Source: Flammeovirgaceae bacterium (GTDB lineage Bacteria > Bacteroidota > Bacteroidia > Cytophagales > Cyclobacteriaceae). From it: 64,000 nt of DNA. The position numbers were made by a program, and so were the translations under genes. Shown one piece after another: positions 25,758 to 34,796 of the stretch (position 1 is the stretch's first letter; the number at the start of each line of letters is the position of its first letter). Location of the stretch: contig CP054185.1 of assembly GCA_015180985.1 (NCBI GenBank), positions 2,355,225 to 2,419,224 of the forward strand. Direction: 5' to 3'. The notes beneath the pieces are model-generated. The model was not told where the DNA came from. It worked only from the letters and a program-made list of their open reading frames with translations, and did not search any database.

Positions 25758-27449
25758 TTGCCCGAATCTATTCAACATATCGAAAACCTGATCAACCACG
25801 GGCGGTTTCTGGAAGCACGCACAAAAGCTGAGGAGTTACTGAAATCTTCTACCGATACCCGGCTCGCTCAGCTCTATGCGCTGGCTTTATCGAAGTCGGG
25901 CATGCCCGAAGCCGCCAAGGAATTCCTCGAACCGGTTTACCGTACAAACCCGGCCGACCCCGAAACAGCCGGGATACTGGGCAGCATTTTCAAGGAGTTA
26001 TTTAAGAAAAGCCAGCAAAGCACCTTTGCATTGCAATCGCGCGATACATACCTCAAGAATTTTGTCACAACCCAGAATTATTATACCGGCATCAATGCGG
26101 CCTCTATGTCGGCCATGATCATGCAATCCGGCAAAAGCCGGGACATTGCGCAACAGGTGATCAGTATGATTAAACCGGAAACAACTGATTTCTGGGAACT
26201 GGCCACGCTGGGCGAAGCCTACATGCTGCTGAAAGACAGGGCGAACTCTATTTCGTGTTATGTGAAGGCACGCAAAGCAGCCGGAACGGACTGGGGTAAA
26301 ATTACCAGTGTGTACAACCAATTGTGGTTGCTCAATCATTACATACCGGTATCCGGTGAGGTGATGAAGGTTTTTAACCCGCCCGGAGTGGTGGCATTTG
26401 TCGGACATATGATTGATCATCCGGAGCGCAAATCACCGCGCTTTCCGCCTGAGCTTGAACCAAGAATTAAAGAGGCTATCCGCAGCAGCATTCGTACACT
26501 CAATGCCAAGATTGGTTATTGTTCACTGGCCTGTGGTGGCGACATTCTGTTTGCCGAAGCCATGGCCGAAGAGGAGGGTGAAGTAAATATTTTTCTGCCT
26601 TTTAATCAGGATGATTTCCTGGATGTAAGTGTTCGGTTTGCCGGTGAGCAGTGGGTGCAGCGCTTCCATGACCTGCGGCAAAAATTTCCGGTACGGTATG
26701 TTACCAATGAAGGCTATGAAGGCCACGATGATCTGTTTACCCTGCAAAGCCGTGTAATTTTTGGTTCGGCTGTGCTGCGAAGTGCAGTACATCATGCCGT
26801 GCCTTCGTTGTTAACCGTTTTATCGGAAGTTGACCTTAAGCGTAGTACCGGTGGCACACGCGATACCATCAGGTTGTGGCCTTATCCGGATCATTACCTG
26901 AACATTAATCCGGATGTGATGCTGGCAACAACAGCTGAAGGCGACAACGGAACCAACGAGCATTCACCTGTTCCGTTAACCGACCGGCCCGTTCACTACC
27001 TAGTTCTGGCTGATCTTGCCTTTCTGAAAACCATGGAGAAGGAGCGGGTTTACAAACTGATTAACCAACGCCTGGATGAAGACCGCATTCCTTATGCCGC
27101 TCCAGACCCGGCCCACGACAATGTGCTGATGGCTTTTGAGTATGAAACAGCAGCCATGGAGATGGTACGGGCGCTGATTGATGCCGTTCCGACTCATAAA
27201 AAAGAACCGGAGCTTAAAATCACTCTGCATGTTGGTCCGGTACTCAGACACGATGGGGATATAAAGGGAGAAGCAATTAACCTGATACACACCCTTAGTA
27301 CCCTATCACCAAGGGGGGCTTTGTGTGCCAGCAGCCAGTTTGCGGCTTTGCTGGCACTGGATGCGAAACGGTATGCAATTGAATACGCAGGAATCGTTAC
27401 CGGTAAAGAACAGGCTGAATTCCCCGTTTACAAAGTGGTGTTAAAATAA
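25758..27449 (+). CDS. TPR - SLOG-like - cyclase-like protein
   Basis: 563 residues without a signal peptide. Residues 1-~200 are helical TPR-like repeats resembling the MAP3K-TRAF-binding (DUF4071) type. Residues ~209-330 form a Rossmann-like SLOG-type domain (VVAFVGHMIDHPERKSPRFP, CSLACGGDILFAEA), a fold known to bind nucleotide-derived ligands. Residues ~405-563 resemble a class III nucleotidyl-cyclase fold (LVLADLAFL, LKITLHVGPV, GALCASSQFAALL), with uncertain catalytic residues. Such architectures appear in bacterial signalling and conflict systems. The start appears to be TTG 25758. It forms a likely operon with the gene at 24513 and lies opposite the TIR gene. Confidence 0.75.
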   Translation: MPESIQHIENLINHGRFLEARTKAEELLKSSTDTRLAQLYALALSKSGMPEAAKEFLEPVYRTNPADPETAGILGSIFKELFKKSQQSTFALQSRDTYLKNFVTTQNYYTGINAASMSAMIMQSGKSRDIAQQVISMIKPETTDFWELATLGEAYMLLKDRANSISCYVKARKAAGTDWGKITSVYNQLWLLNHYIPVSGEVMKVFNPPGVVAFVGHMIDHPERKSPRFPPELEPRIKEAIRSSIRTLNAKIGYCSLACGGDILFAEAMAEEEGEVNIFLPFNQDDFLDVSVRFAGEQWVQRFHDLRQKFPVRYVTNEGYEGHDDLFTLQSRVIFGSAVLRSAVHHAVPSLLTVLSEVDLKRSTGGTRDTIRLWPYPDHYLNINPDVMLATTAEGDNGTNEHSPVPLTDRPVHYLVLADLAFLKTMEKERVYKLINQRLDEDRIPYAAPDPAHDNVLMAFEYETAAMEMVRALIDAVPTHKKEPELKITLHVGPVLRHDGDIKGEAINLIHTLSTLSPRGALCASSQFAALLALDAKRYAIEYAGIVTGKEQAEFPVYKVVLK

Positions 27450-28871
27450 TTAGCGCGTAATCCGGATTTCGTCAAGCAGGTTGCCGGAAGTGTCTATCTG
27501 TTTCAGTGTCAACACCGTGCCGTTTGTTTCGATTAATGTGAATGAATGTTTATCGGTTATCATTTTAGCGGTAAACGGCACCCAGTTTTCGGGCGGATCG
27601 TGTTTCCATAATTCAGGGTTGCTTCCCAGTTCTTTATCGTATAGCGAGGCGCCACCCGCACCGGTAACGATGTGGATTATTCCAATGGGTTTTGTGTTGA
27701 TTGTTCCGTCAAACGCTGTATCTAAAGTAAACACCCCGTCCACGCGGCCCTCATCCGAAACTACATAGCGTGTTCCGGCTTCATCTTTTTTAGGATTGAA
27801 TTTCAACGGAACGCTGCGCTGGTAGTTGTGCACATGGCCGGTTAATACCAGGTCAACACCCAATTCCTCAAGCAAAGGTGAGAGTAACCGCATCCACTGC
27901 TGGTTGTAATGTGCTTTGCTTGAGTTAAAACCGGGATGATGATAGGCCACAATCTTCCAGTCGGCTTTACTGTTACCGATGTCGGTGCGAAGCCATTCTA
28001 CCAACAGTGGGTCGAGCGGATTAACGTAGTCATTGGCATCGAGGCAGGTAATGTGAACATTGCCGTAATCGAACGAATAGTTTGCGGTAACCGGAAACCT
28101 GGGTGCGGTATTCTTTTTAAATGCGCTTACAATTTGCGGTTCACCTGTTGGAGTAACGGTTAATGCTGTTATGGGTGCATTGCGGGGTAAATCCGTGTAG
28201 TAAAAGTAGGCGAGGCCATCAGGGTATTTACTCAGGTTTGCACTGTACGTGTCGTGGTTTCCGAGCAGCATATAAAAAGGAATGCTGTTCATAAGTGGTG
28301 CTCCTTTATCAGGTGCGGGTTCTGCAGCAAGGTAATACGGAAAAAACCGGTGGCGGTATTCCAGTTCACGGCCGTTGTTATATACCATGTCACCGGTTAG
28401 CAGCACAAACTGTGGCTTCTGCTGATAAACCCGGTAAGCAATTTCCGCCTGTTGCTGCGTTCCGGCACCGCAATCACCAAACACGGCAAAGCGTGTCTGT
28501 GGTTTTTTGCTACGGGTTTCAAATTGGTGTTGAGCAATTGGCTTATCGTTTAACAACACCGTGTAGCTATAAACCTGATCAGTCTTTAAACCGGTGAGGG
28601 TTGCCCTGTAAAGCAAGGTTGTTTTGTTCAGCAAGCTGAGTTTGGTAACAACGGGTTTTACTTTAACGGACTTGCTTGTTGTTCCAACCGGTGCACACTC
28701 GACTAAAAAATTAGCGGCCACGCTATCAGTTTGCCAGATGACTACTTTTTGTTCTTTAGTAAGGGATGAGGCATTGCCCGGTTGCAGGTAAGGCTGCACC
28801 AACAACTGTTGGGGAAAAGCCTGTAGTGAGAAAAGGAGTAATATAACAATTTGACTTACCCGGATTTTCAT
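27450..28871 (-). CDS. Secreted purple-acid-phosphatase-like metallophosphoesterase
   Basis: 473 residues, with a signal peptide (LLLFSLQAFPQQ). Residues ~25-125 form an FN3-like N-terminal domain as in purple acid phosphatases. The catalytic domain follows: AVFGDCGAG, LLTGDMVYNNG, LLGNHDTYS, VAYHHPGFNSS and LTGHVHNYQR, a complete set of dimetal ligands. It should hydrolyse phosphate esters in the periplasm or outside the cell. Ten bp separate it from the upstream CotH-like gene, so it is last in a three-gene minus-strand operon (DUF4956, CotH-like, phosphoesterase). Confidence 0.87.
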   Translation of the reverse strand: MKIRVSQIVILLLFSLQAFPQQLLVQPYLQPGNASSLTKEQKVVIWQTDSVAANFLVECAPVGTTSKSVKVKPVVTKLSLLNKTTLLYRATLTGLKTDQVYSYTVLLNDKPIAQHQFETRSKKPQTRFAVFGDCGAGTQQQAEIAYRVYQQKPQFVLLTGDMVYNNGRELEYRHRFFPYYLAAEPAPDKGAPLMNSIPFYMLLGNHDTYSANLSKYPDGLAYFYYTDLPRNAPITALTVTPTGEPQIVSAFKKNTAPRFPVTANYSFDYGNVHITCLDANDYVNPLDPLLVEWLRTDIGNSKADWKIVAYHHPGFNSSKAHYNQQWMRLLSPLLEELGVDLVLTGHVHNYQRSVPLKFNPKKDEAGTRYVVSDEGRVDGVFTLDTAFDGTINTKPIGIIHIVTGAGGASLYDKELGSNPELWKHDPPENWVPFTAKMITDKHSFTLIETNGTVLTLKQIDTSGNLLDEIRITR

Positions 28872-28880
28872 AAGGCTAGT

Positions 28881-29888
28881 TCAAAACTTGCGGCACTTTT
28901 GAACAATGTTTTCTCTAAAACTTTTGTCGCTTTTTAAGGTACTGAAAAATTCGCCCAGGTATCGCCTGGTGTCGGCACTGTCCCTGGGATGCAGTTTTCC
29001 TTCAAAGCAAGTCACTACATCCAGCAAAACGGGTTCCAGTCTAAGGTATTCTGATCGTGCGTACTCAAATAGTTCCGGGTTGCGGCAAAAGCCCCGATAA
29101 ACCCTTTCACGAACATTGCTGGTTCCTACAAGTTCGCTCACCTGGCCGTAGGGCGCATTCACCAATCCCGACATATCAAAATCGTATGCCACTGGAATAA
29201 GTTGATTTTTTGATTCAAACACTACAATGTTGTGAGATTGCACAGCCGACCAGTCGGAGTTAGAGATCATGTACTGAAAAAAATCCTGCATAATGGTTGC
29301 TGTATCAGCCAGTTTCATCGGGTGGACTTTCTCTGAGGCATACGTTTTTGCTTTAAGCCGTTTGGCAACAAGGTCGTCATCTTCTATAAATAATCCGGTT
29401 AATTCGTGGTTTTTTGCACTCTTACCCCGGCCATCTGTTAACGAAAGATTTACCAGTCGGGTATTGAAGTAATACGGTGTTACTTCTTTATAGAGTTGAT
29501 ATGCCAGGTGTTCCTTAATGATGAGGTCGTTGTACAACTTGCCGCTCTGGCACGGCACAACCAGTTTCAGGTTTTTGTTTCCGGCAAACGGAGTTTTGTC
29601 GCCCTGACCTTTTTTAATTTTTACTTTTAGCGGAGGAAAGGAACAGTTGGCCCTTCTGAAATGCCCCCGGGCGCGTAGGTCAATTTTAACGGAATCCCAG
29701 GTACCTGCCGTTGTCTGATATGCAAGTACTGATGCTGTGTATACCGTATCATTTGTGTTCTTCTTAAGTTCTTTAATGGAAAAGTTAAGCCGGATTGAAA
29801 GCGGTTCTTCTGATCTGAAAAGTGGAGTTACTTCCTGAGCGTACCCGGGGCAGGTTAGTAGCAGCAGGAAGAGTAACAACCTTTTCAT
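28881..29888 (-). CDS. Secreted CotH-like protein
   Basis: 335 residues with a signal peptide (LLLFLLLLTCPGYAQ). Family-type elements: DLRARGHFRR, NKNLKLVVPCQ, LFIEDDD, ISNSDWSAVQSHNI and VAYDFDMSG. The last two resemble the catalytic loop (N/D..N) and metal-binding DFD of atypical kinases such as CotH, which phosphorylates spore-coat proteins. Similarity is moderate, so CotH-like is a fold-level call. The start ATG overlaps the stop of the DUF4956 gene by one base. A divergent paralog is at 30532-31584 on the opposite strand. Confidence 0.65.
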   Translation of the reverse strand: MKRLLLFLLLLTCPGYAQEVTPLFRSEEPLSIRLNFSIKELKKNTNDTVYTASVLAYQTTAGTWDSVKIDLRARGHFRRANCSFPPLKVKIKKGQGDKTPFAGNKNLKLVVPCQSGKLYNDLIIKEHLAYQLYKEVTPYYFNTRLVNLSLTDGRGKSAKNHELTGLFIEDDDLVAKRLKAKTYASEKVHPMKLADTATIMQDFFQYMISNSDWSAVQSHNIVVFESKNQLIPVAYDFDMSGLVNAPYGQVSELVGTSNVRERVYRGFCRNPELFEYARSEYLRLEPVLLDVVTCFEGKLHPRDSADTRRYLGEFFSTLKSDKSFRENIVQKCRKF

Positions 29889-30469
29889 CAGGAATAATAG
29901 TAGATTTTTATTTCAGCCCTGTTGCGGGTAAAGTCTATCTGTTCTACTGAAATGCGGTTGATGTTCAATCCGGTACGTTGCTTCAGATCTTCGATTAGCA
30001 AATGATGTTTATCAGGTTTGATATTTTCAAGACCTTCGTATTCCACCATTTTTGTTTTTTGGTTTTTCATCAGAATGTTGCCGTCAACAATGTAAACTGC
30101 CAGTAACAGCATTCCGTTTACAATAGCGATCTCCAGCACGGTGCCCATCATGACCGAGTTAATCAGGCCCAGTGCCATGATGATAAACAGGTAAGTCATA
30201 TCTTTAGATGACAGCGTTTCAGTTCGGAAGCGGAGCAGTGAGAAAGCTGCCAGCAAACCAAATGCGCTGCTAAGCGAACTGAACGCTTTTGCTTTCTCCA
30301 GCATAAATGCCAGCAGAAATACCACGAAGTTCAGCAGGAAGTAAGTAAAGAACAGGTTTCGCTTGTTATAGGTGTGATAGTAAATGAAACGGATCAGGAT
30401 GATCATTGCTGTTGTATTAATGAGCAACCTGACGAAAAAATAGCCGGTAAAAAGTTGAAGGTTCTCCAT
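29888..30469 (-). CDS. DUF4956 membrane protein
   Basis: 193 residues with about four hydrophobic segments in the first 130 (RLLINTTAMIILIRFIYY, YFLLNFVVFLLAFML, LFIIMALGLINSVMMG, AIVNGMLLLAVYIV) and a cytosolic C-terminal domain of ~60 residues. It contains the DUF4956 signature FGLLAAFSLLRFRTETLSSKDMTYLF in shortened form at ~70-95. Relatives often sit next to CotH and polyphosphate-related genes, as here; the function is unknown. It is first in the operon with the CotH-like and phosphoesterase genes. Confidence 0.75.
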   Translation of the reverse strand: MENLQLFTGYFFVRLLINTTAMIILIRFIYYHTYNKRNLFFTYFLLNFVVFLLAFMLEKAKAFSSLSSAFGLLAAFSLLRFRTETLSSKDMTYLFIIMALGLINSVMMGTVLEIAIVNGMLLLAVYIVDGNILMKNQKTKMVEYEGLENIKPDKHHLLIEDLKQRTGLNINRISVEQIDFTRNRAEIKIYYYS

Positions 30470-30531
30470 GGTTAAAGATAAGGATATGTTTTAAAATGCG
30501 ATCGGGAGATTTTAGGTAATTTGTAAACCCA

Positions 30532-31584
30532 ATGGAGAGAGTTGTGAAACGATTTGCTTTGCTTCTTGCTATCCTTATTTTTTCAATAGTTGTATTTGGC
30601 CAGGAACCGCTGTTTAGAAGCGATGATGTACTGCAGCTGGTTATTGCTGGCGATATCCGGGCGGTGCTTAAAGATCGTGGCAATAACCCCTTGTATCACC
30701 CGTTTACCCTAAATTATGAAAGTAATGGTGAGCAGGTTGTCATGCCGGTACGGATACGGACAAGGGGGCACTTCCGGAAATCGGATCAAATCTGCTACTA
30801 TCCGCCATTGCTCCTGAACTTTGCAAAGAAGGATGTTGCTGGAACCGTTTTCAGCGGCTCAGATAAACTTAAACTCGTAACACCCTGCCAGGGCGAAGAA
30901 TATGTGGTGCGCGAGTACCTGGTTTACCGGCTGTACAACCTCATAACACCGAAAAGTTTCAGGGTGCGTTTGGTGAAGGTTATTTATGATGACACCGGTA
31001 AGGGCAAACAAAGCAAACCGCTATATGGGTTTCTGTTAGAAGAGGATGACCAGATGGCCAGGCGCAACAAGGCTGTTTTAATTGAAAAGCGATTAATCCG
31101 ACCTGAACAAACTCAGGCTGACGATTTTCTGACGATGGCCATGTTTCAGTTTATGATTGGCAATACTGACTGGTCTATTCAATACCGTCAAAATATTAAA
31201 CTTATTGCTACTGACTCGCTGGCAATGCCATCCCCGGTTCCATACGATTTTGATCATGCCGGGATAGTTGGTGCGCCCTATGCCAGGCCGGCTGAAGAAC
31301 TTAAGCTTACCAGTACCCGTGAACGAAGGTATAGAGGTTATTGTGTGAATGAGTTGGGTTTATTTGCCGGAGTTATTGAAAGGTTTAATGAATTGAAGCC
31401 TGCTTTTTACAAACTTTACTCAACAACGAACCTGGTTGACAATGTTTACAAGAGCAAAACACTTCGCTACCTCGATGAATTTTACGAACTAGTTAATGAT
31501 CCCAGGAAATCGAAAGAAGCTTTGCTTTATCCGTGCCGGAAAGACGGTACCGGTAATGTGGTTATCAAAGGGCTTAAGCAATAA
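30532..31584 (+). CDS. Secreted CotH-like protein, second paralog
   Basis: 350 residues with a signal peptide (LLLAILIFSIVVFGQ). It shares with the protein at 28881-29888 the series PLFRSDD, IRTRGHFRKSD, DKLKLVTPCQG, GFLLEEDDQMARR, MIGNTDWSIQYRQNI and VPYDFDHAGIVGAPY. Identity is spread thinly along the length, so duplication is not recent. The two genes are divergent around the DUF4956 gene start. Its end is 1 bp from the convergent tonB gene. Confidence 0.65.
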   Translation: MERVVKRFALLLAILIFSIVVFGQEPLFRSDDVLQLVIAGDIRAVLKDRGNNPLYHPFTLNYESNGEQVVMPVRIRTRGHFRKSDQICYYPPLLLNFAKKDVAGTVFSGSDKLKLVTPCQGEEYVVREYLVYRLYNLITPKSFRVRLVKVIYDDTGKGKQSKPLYGFLLEEDDQMARRNKAVLIEKRLIRPEQTQADDFLTMAMFQFMIGNTDWSIQYRQNIKLIATDSLAMPSPVPYDFDHAGIVGAPYARPAEELKLTSTRERRYRGYCVNELGLFAGVIERFNELKPAFYKLYSTTNLVDNVYKSKTLRYLDEFYELVNDPRKSKEALLYPCRKDGTGNVVIKGLKQ

Positions 31585-31585
31585 C

Positions 31586-32263
31586 TTATTGATCCAGCGC
31601 AAAAACAATAGGCACTGTAATCCGGCTTCGTACCGGCCGGCCCCGTTGTTTTGCCGGAATCCAGTTCGGCAGTTTGCTCACCACACGCACGGCTTCTTCA
31701 TCGCAGCCGGCACCAATGCCTTTAAGCACCTGCACGTTGGTTACCGAGCCGTCTTTTTCAATAACAGCCGCGAGAAAAACTTTGCCTTCAATGCCCATGC
31801 GCCTGGCCTGGTTCGGGTATTTCAGATTTTCGCTTACAAATTTTATCAGCGCTGTGCGGCCACCTTTAAATTCGGCTTCTGATTCAACCACCAGAAAAAT
31901 CTGGTCGGTTTCTTCCTCTTCATGCTGTACTTCAACCTGTGCGGCTTCAGGTGTAAACTCGGCTACCGTCTCCTGATCAAGAGCAATGGTCAGTTCTTCT
32001 TTAATCTCCTCTTCATCGGGTACTTCAACTACTTTAAGGGGTTGAACGCGCTGGGGTGGCGGGGGAGGTAATTGTTCGGTTGGCGGAATTTCAATCAGGT
32101 CATCGGTCTCTTCTTGTGTATGATCCCGGGCAACATGTTTCCTTTCGGCTGTACGCCAGTTAAACGCCAAAATCACAACGGTCAGTGTGGTTACCAGGCC
32201 TACCCCAAAAAACAGGGGCCGCATACTTTCAAGATCGGCCGAAGGGTTTTTCTTGACCTCCAT
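31586..32263 (-). CDS. tonB: TonB-like energy transducer
   Basis: 225 residues. One N-terminal TM segment (LFFGVGLVTTLTVVILAF), a proline- and glutamate-rich periplasmic linker (PPTEQLPPPPPQ, many Glu pairs), and a C-terminal TonB domain with the ARRMGIEGKVFLAAVIEKDG and SKLPNWIPAKQRGRPV motifs of Bacteroidota TonB proteins. It would couple the proton gradient to outer-membrane receptors. No exbB, exbD or receptor gene is nearby, so partners must be encoded elsewhere. Confidence 0.9.
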   Translation of the reverse strand: MEVKKNPSADLESMRPLFFGVGLVTTLTVVILAFNWRTAERKHVARDHTQEETDDLIEIPPTEQLPPPPPQRVQPLKVVEVPDEEEIKEELTIALDQETVAEFTPEAAQVEVQHEEEETDQIFLVVESEAEFKGGRTALIKFVSENLKYPNQARRMGIEGKVFLAAVIEKDGSVTNVQVLKGIGAGCDEEAVRVVSKLPNWIPAKQRGRPVRSRITVPIVFALDQ

Positions 32264-32318
32264 ACAATTCTAAAAAGTGTTCAAACCAGTTACTCTGTAG
32301 TACTTAGTGTTAAGTTTT

Positions 32319-32420
32319 GAGTTGGGTAACCCAAGGTTGGCTGTTTTTAACGGTGGCACTGATGACCTGTGGGAGGGCAACCACCTGAAGGTGAAAAAAC
32401 TGAAGGTGCCTAAGAAGTGA
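32319..32420 (+). pseudogene. Possible C-terminal coding remnant
   Basis: In the 278-bp gap between tonB and the ATPase gene, a start-less frame reads NPRLAVFNGGTDDLWEGNHL and ends with a basic tail and TGA at 32418. The composition looks protein-like but it is short, so chance cannot be excluded. If real it marks a deletion point next to the ATPase gene. Confidence 0.25.
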
Positions 32421-32490
32421 TAAAGCACTTACTCATTCCATTGCCCGCCCACCCTCAACACACATTTGCAAAACGGGTAAACCCAAGTTT

Positions 32491-32539
32491 GTTTCAATTG
32501 TGAAACGATTTTAATACATTTACGTATCAATTAAGATAC
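32491..32539. promoter_or_regulatory. Two inverted repeats flanking a -7-like box before the ATPase gene
   Basis: GTTTCA-ATTG-TGAAAC (32491-32506) and GTATC-AATTAA-GATAC (32524-32539) flank TACATTTA (32515-32522), a near match to TAnnTTTG. The second repeat ends 2 bp before the ATG. Such an arrangement is suited to repression or autoregulation; no regulator is identified. Confidence 0.35.
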
Positions 32540-32541
32540 AC

Positions 32542-33738
32542 ATGGAGTCGCTGATTGCCAAGTATCGTTCCTTGCGGGATGGGGTTGAAACTACCTTTGT
32601 GCGTTACCTCATGCAAAAAATCAACTGGAAAGCACGGGCTATCCGGATTGAGGGAGCTCGCGGAACGGGGAAGTCAACCCTGATGCTACAATACATCAAA
32701 GAGCAGTTGCCGGTAAAGAATACGCTATACCTTACACTTGACGACCTGTACTTCCGGCAACATACCCTGACGGAGGTTGCAGAGGAATTTTACCAACTAG
32801 GAGGCCGCTACCTTTTTCTTGACGAGGTGCACAAATATCAGGGCTGGCAAACGGAAGTTAAGAACCTGTACGATTTCAAAAAAGAGCTTCAACTGGTCAT
32901 TTCAGGTTCCTCCATTCTTGCACTCCAAAAGTCCTCAGCCGATCTTTCCAGGCGGGTTATGGAATATCATCTTCCCGGACTTTCCTTTCGGGAGTACCTG
33001 TCTCTTTTGCATGGCATAGACTTACCAGCCTACACTTTTGAAGAGATTATTCGTGATCATGAAAGCATAAGCGGGTTGATCATAAAAAAAGTAAAGGCGT
33101 TGCTGGCCCATTATCATCACTACATTAAGTATGGTGTTTATCCTTTTTTCATAGAAGGGGAAGCGGCTTATCTCACCAAGCTCAATCAGTTAATAAATGT
33201 CATTATTGATTACGATCTGCCCGAGGCCCGGGCAATGGAAGGCGCTTCGTTAGCCAGGCTGAAGAAGCTGCTCTACATCATATCGCGGTCAGTACCGTTT
33301 ACTCCAAATATTCACAAACTTTCGGTAGCGGTTGGCACCAGTCGCATACGAGTCCTTGAAATGCTGGATACGCTGGAAAAAGCTCAGCTTATCCGTAACC
33401 TTCGGTCGGATGTGAAGGGTATAAGCCTGATGAACAAGCCGGACAAGATTTACCTGAACAATACCAACCTGGTGCATGCGTTGGCCGATGAAAAACCAAA
33501 CAAAGGAAATATCAGAGAAACATTGTTTTTATCACATGTTCAGGATGCCGGGTTGACGGTGTCCTATCCGAAGGTTGGCGATTTTAAAGTGAATGAGAAA
33601 TATACGTTCGAAGTTGGAGGAAAGGAAAAGACAAACGTCCAGATTAAAGGAGTAAAGAATGCTTATATCGTTGCGGATGATATAGAATATGGCTTTGGTA
33701 ATAAAATTCCATTGTGGCTCTTTGGTTTTCTCTATTAG
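32542..33738 (+). CDS. AAA_14/DUF4143 family ATPase, second copy of the family
   Basis: 398 residues. Walker A is EGARGTGKST near residues 37-46, Walker B YLFLDEVHK, and the sensor VISGSSILALQ. The C-terminal part includes the winged-helix and a DUF4143-like segment (NKPDKIYLNNTNLVHALADE) ending in a nuclease-like KVNEKYTFEVGGKEK. It is only distantly similar to the ATPase at 6622. The AT-rich upstream region and the neighbouring remnant suggest mobility. The role in the cell is unknown. Confidence 0.8.
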   Translation: MESLIAKYRSLRDGVETTFVRYLMQKINWKARAIRIEGARGTGKSTLMLQYIKEQLPVKNTLYLTLDDLYFRQHTLTEVAEEFYQLGGRYLFLDEVHKYQGWQTEVKNLYDFKKELQLVISGSSILALQKSSADLSRRVMEYHLPGLSFREYLSLLHGIDLPAYTFEEIIRDHESISGLIIKKVKALLAHYHHYIKYGVYPFFIEGEAAYLTKLNQLINVIIDYDLPEARAMEGASLARLKKLLYIISRSVPFTPNIHKLSVAVGTSRIRVLEMLDTLEKAQLIRNLRSDVKGISLMNKPDKIYLNNTNLVHALADEKPNKGNIRETLFLSHVQDAGLTVSYPKVGDFKVNEKYTFEVGGKEKTNVQIKGVKNAYIVADDIEYGFGNKIPLWLFGFLY

Positions 33739-33763
33739 CTACATACAATGTTCACAGAAAGGA

Positions 33764-34615
33764 TCAGTAATCCCCTAACTCAGTAACCTCCAACTGCGCC
33801 ATCGCTTTGGCAAACTCCTCATCGTTGGGTGCCACGCCATGCCATTTGTGCGAGCCCATCATAAAGTCAACGCCATAGCCCATTTCGGTGCGCATCAGGT
33901 TAAGTACGGGTTTGCCCTTGCCCGTTAAGGTTTTTGCTTTTTCAAGGCCGGTGATCACTTCTTCCAGCTTGTTGCCATTGAATTCCTGTACGTCCCAGCC
34001 GAAGGCTTCATACTTTGCACGAAGGTTCTTCAAATCAATGATGTCCTTAACAGGGCCGTCAATCTGCTGGCCGTTGTAGTCAATGGTAGCAATCAGGTTG
34101 TCAACCTTGTGGTGGGCGGCATACATGGCCGCTTCCCATACCTGGCCTTCCTGCTGTTCGCCATCGCCCATCAGTACAAAAACAAAGTGATCGTCTTTGT
34201 TTAGTTTTTTCGCCTGGGCGGCTCCCACAGCTACAGAAAGTCCCTGGCCCAATGATCCCGAAGCTACTCTTACTCCAGGCAAACCTTCATGCGTAGCCGG
34301 GTGACCCTGCAAGCGCGAATTGATAAAGCGGAAGGTGGAAAGTTCTTTTACATCAAAATAACCGGCCCGTGCCAGGGTGGAATACCAAACCGGAGAAATA
34401 TGCCCGTTGGACAGAAAGAAAATGTCTTCACCAATTCCATCCATATTGAAGCCGGGTTTTCTCCGCATAATGTGGAAATACAGTGCCACAAAAAACTCGG
34501 TACACCCCAGCGATCCGCCCGGGTGGCCGCTCTGGCAGGCGTGTACCATGCGCACAATGTCGCGCCTGATCTGCGCACATAGTTTTTTCAGGTAGGGGTA
34601 GTCAGGCTGGGGCAT
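33764..34615 (-). CDS. Transketolase, N-terminal half (split enzyme)
   Basis: 283 residues forming the ThDP-binding domain. Motifs: ACQSGHPGGSLGCTEF, FLSNGHISPVWYSTLAR, ASGSLGQGLSVAVGAAQA and the diphosphate/Mg2+ site LMGDGEQQEGQVWEA followed by ATIDYNGQQIDG. It lacks the C-terminal two thirds and must assemble with the half encoded at 5528-6508. The gene is monocistronic on the minus strand, convergent with the AAA_14 ATPase gene. Confidence 0.92.
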   Translation of the reverse strand: MPQPDYPYLKKLCAQIRRDIVRMVHACQSGHPGGSLGCTEFFVALYFHIMRRKPGFNMDGIGEDIFFLSNGHISPVWYSTLARAGYFDVKELSTFRFINSRLQGHPATHEGLPGVRVASGSLGQGLSVAVGAAQAKKLNKDDHFVFVLMGDGEQQEGQVWEAAMYAAHHKVDNLIATIDYNGQQIDGPVKDIIDLKNLRAKYEAFGWDVQEFNGNKLEEVITGLEKAKTLTGKGKPVLNLMRTEMGYGVDFMMGSHKWHGVAPNDEEFAKAMAQLEVTELGDY

Positions 34616-34796
34616 AGCATGTAGTGGTTAATCCGGGGTGAAGATACCGTGCCACATTACTTTCTCCAAGTTCTCCTTCAAATTTCAAGAGTTATCATGT
34701 CATATTCATAGAACACCTTGTTAAGAGGTCCTTCGAAGGCTCAGGCCAATCACAATGTCAGGCTGCTTCAATGCGCAGGCAAGTATTTTTGCGGTA

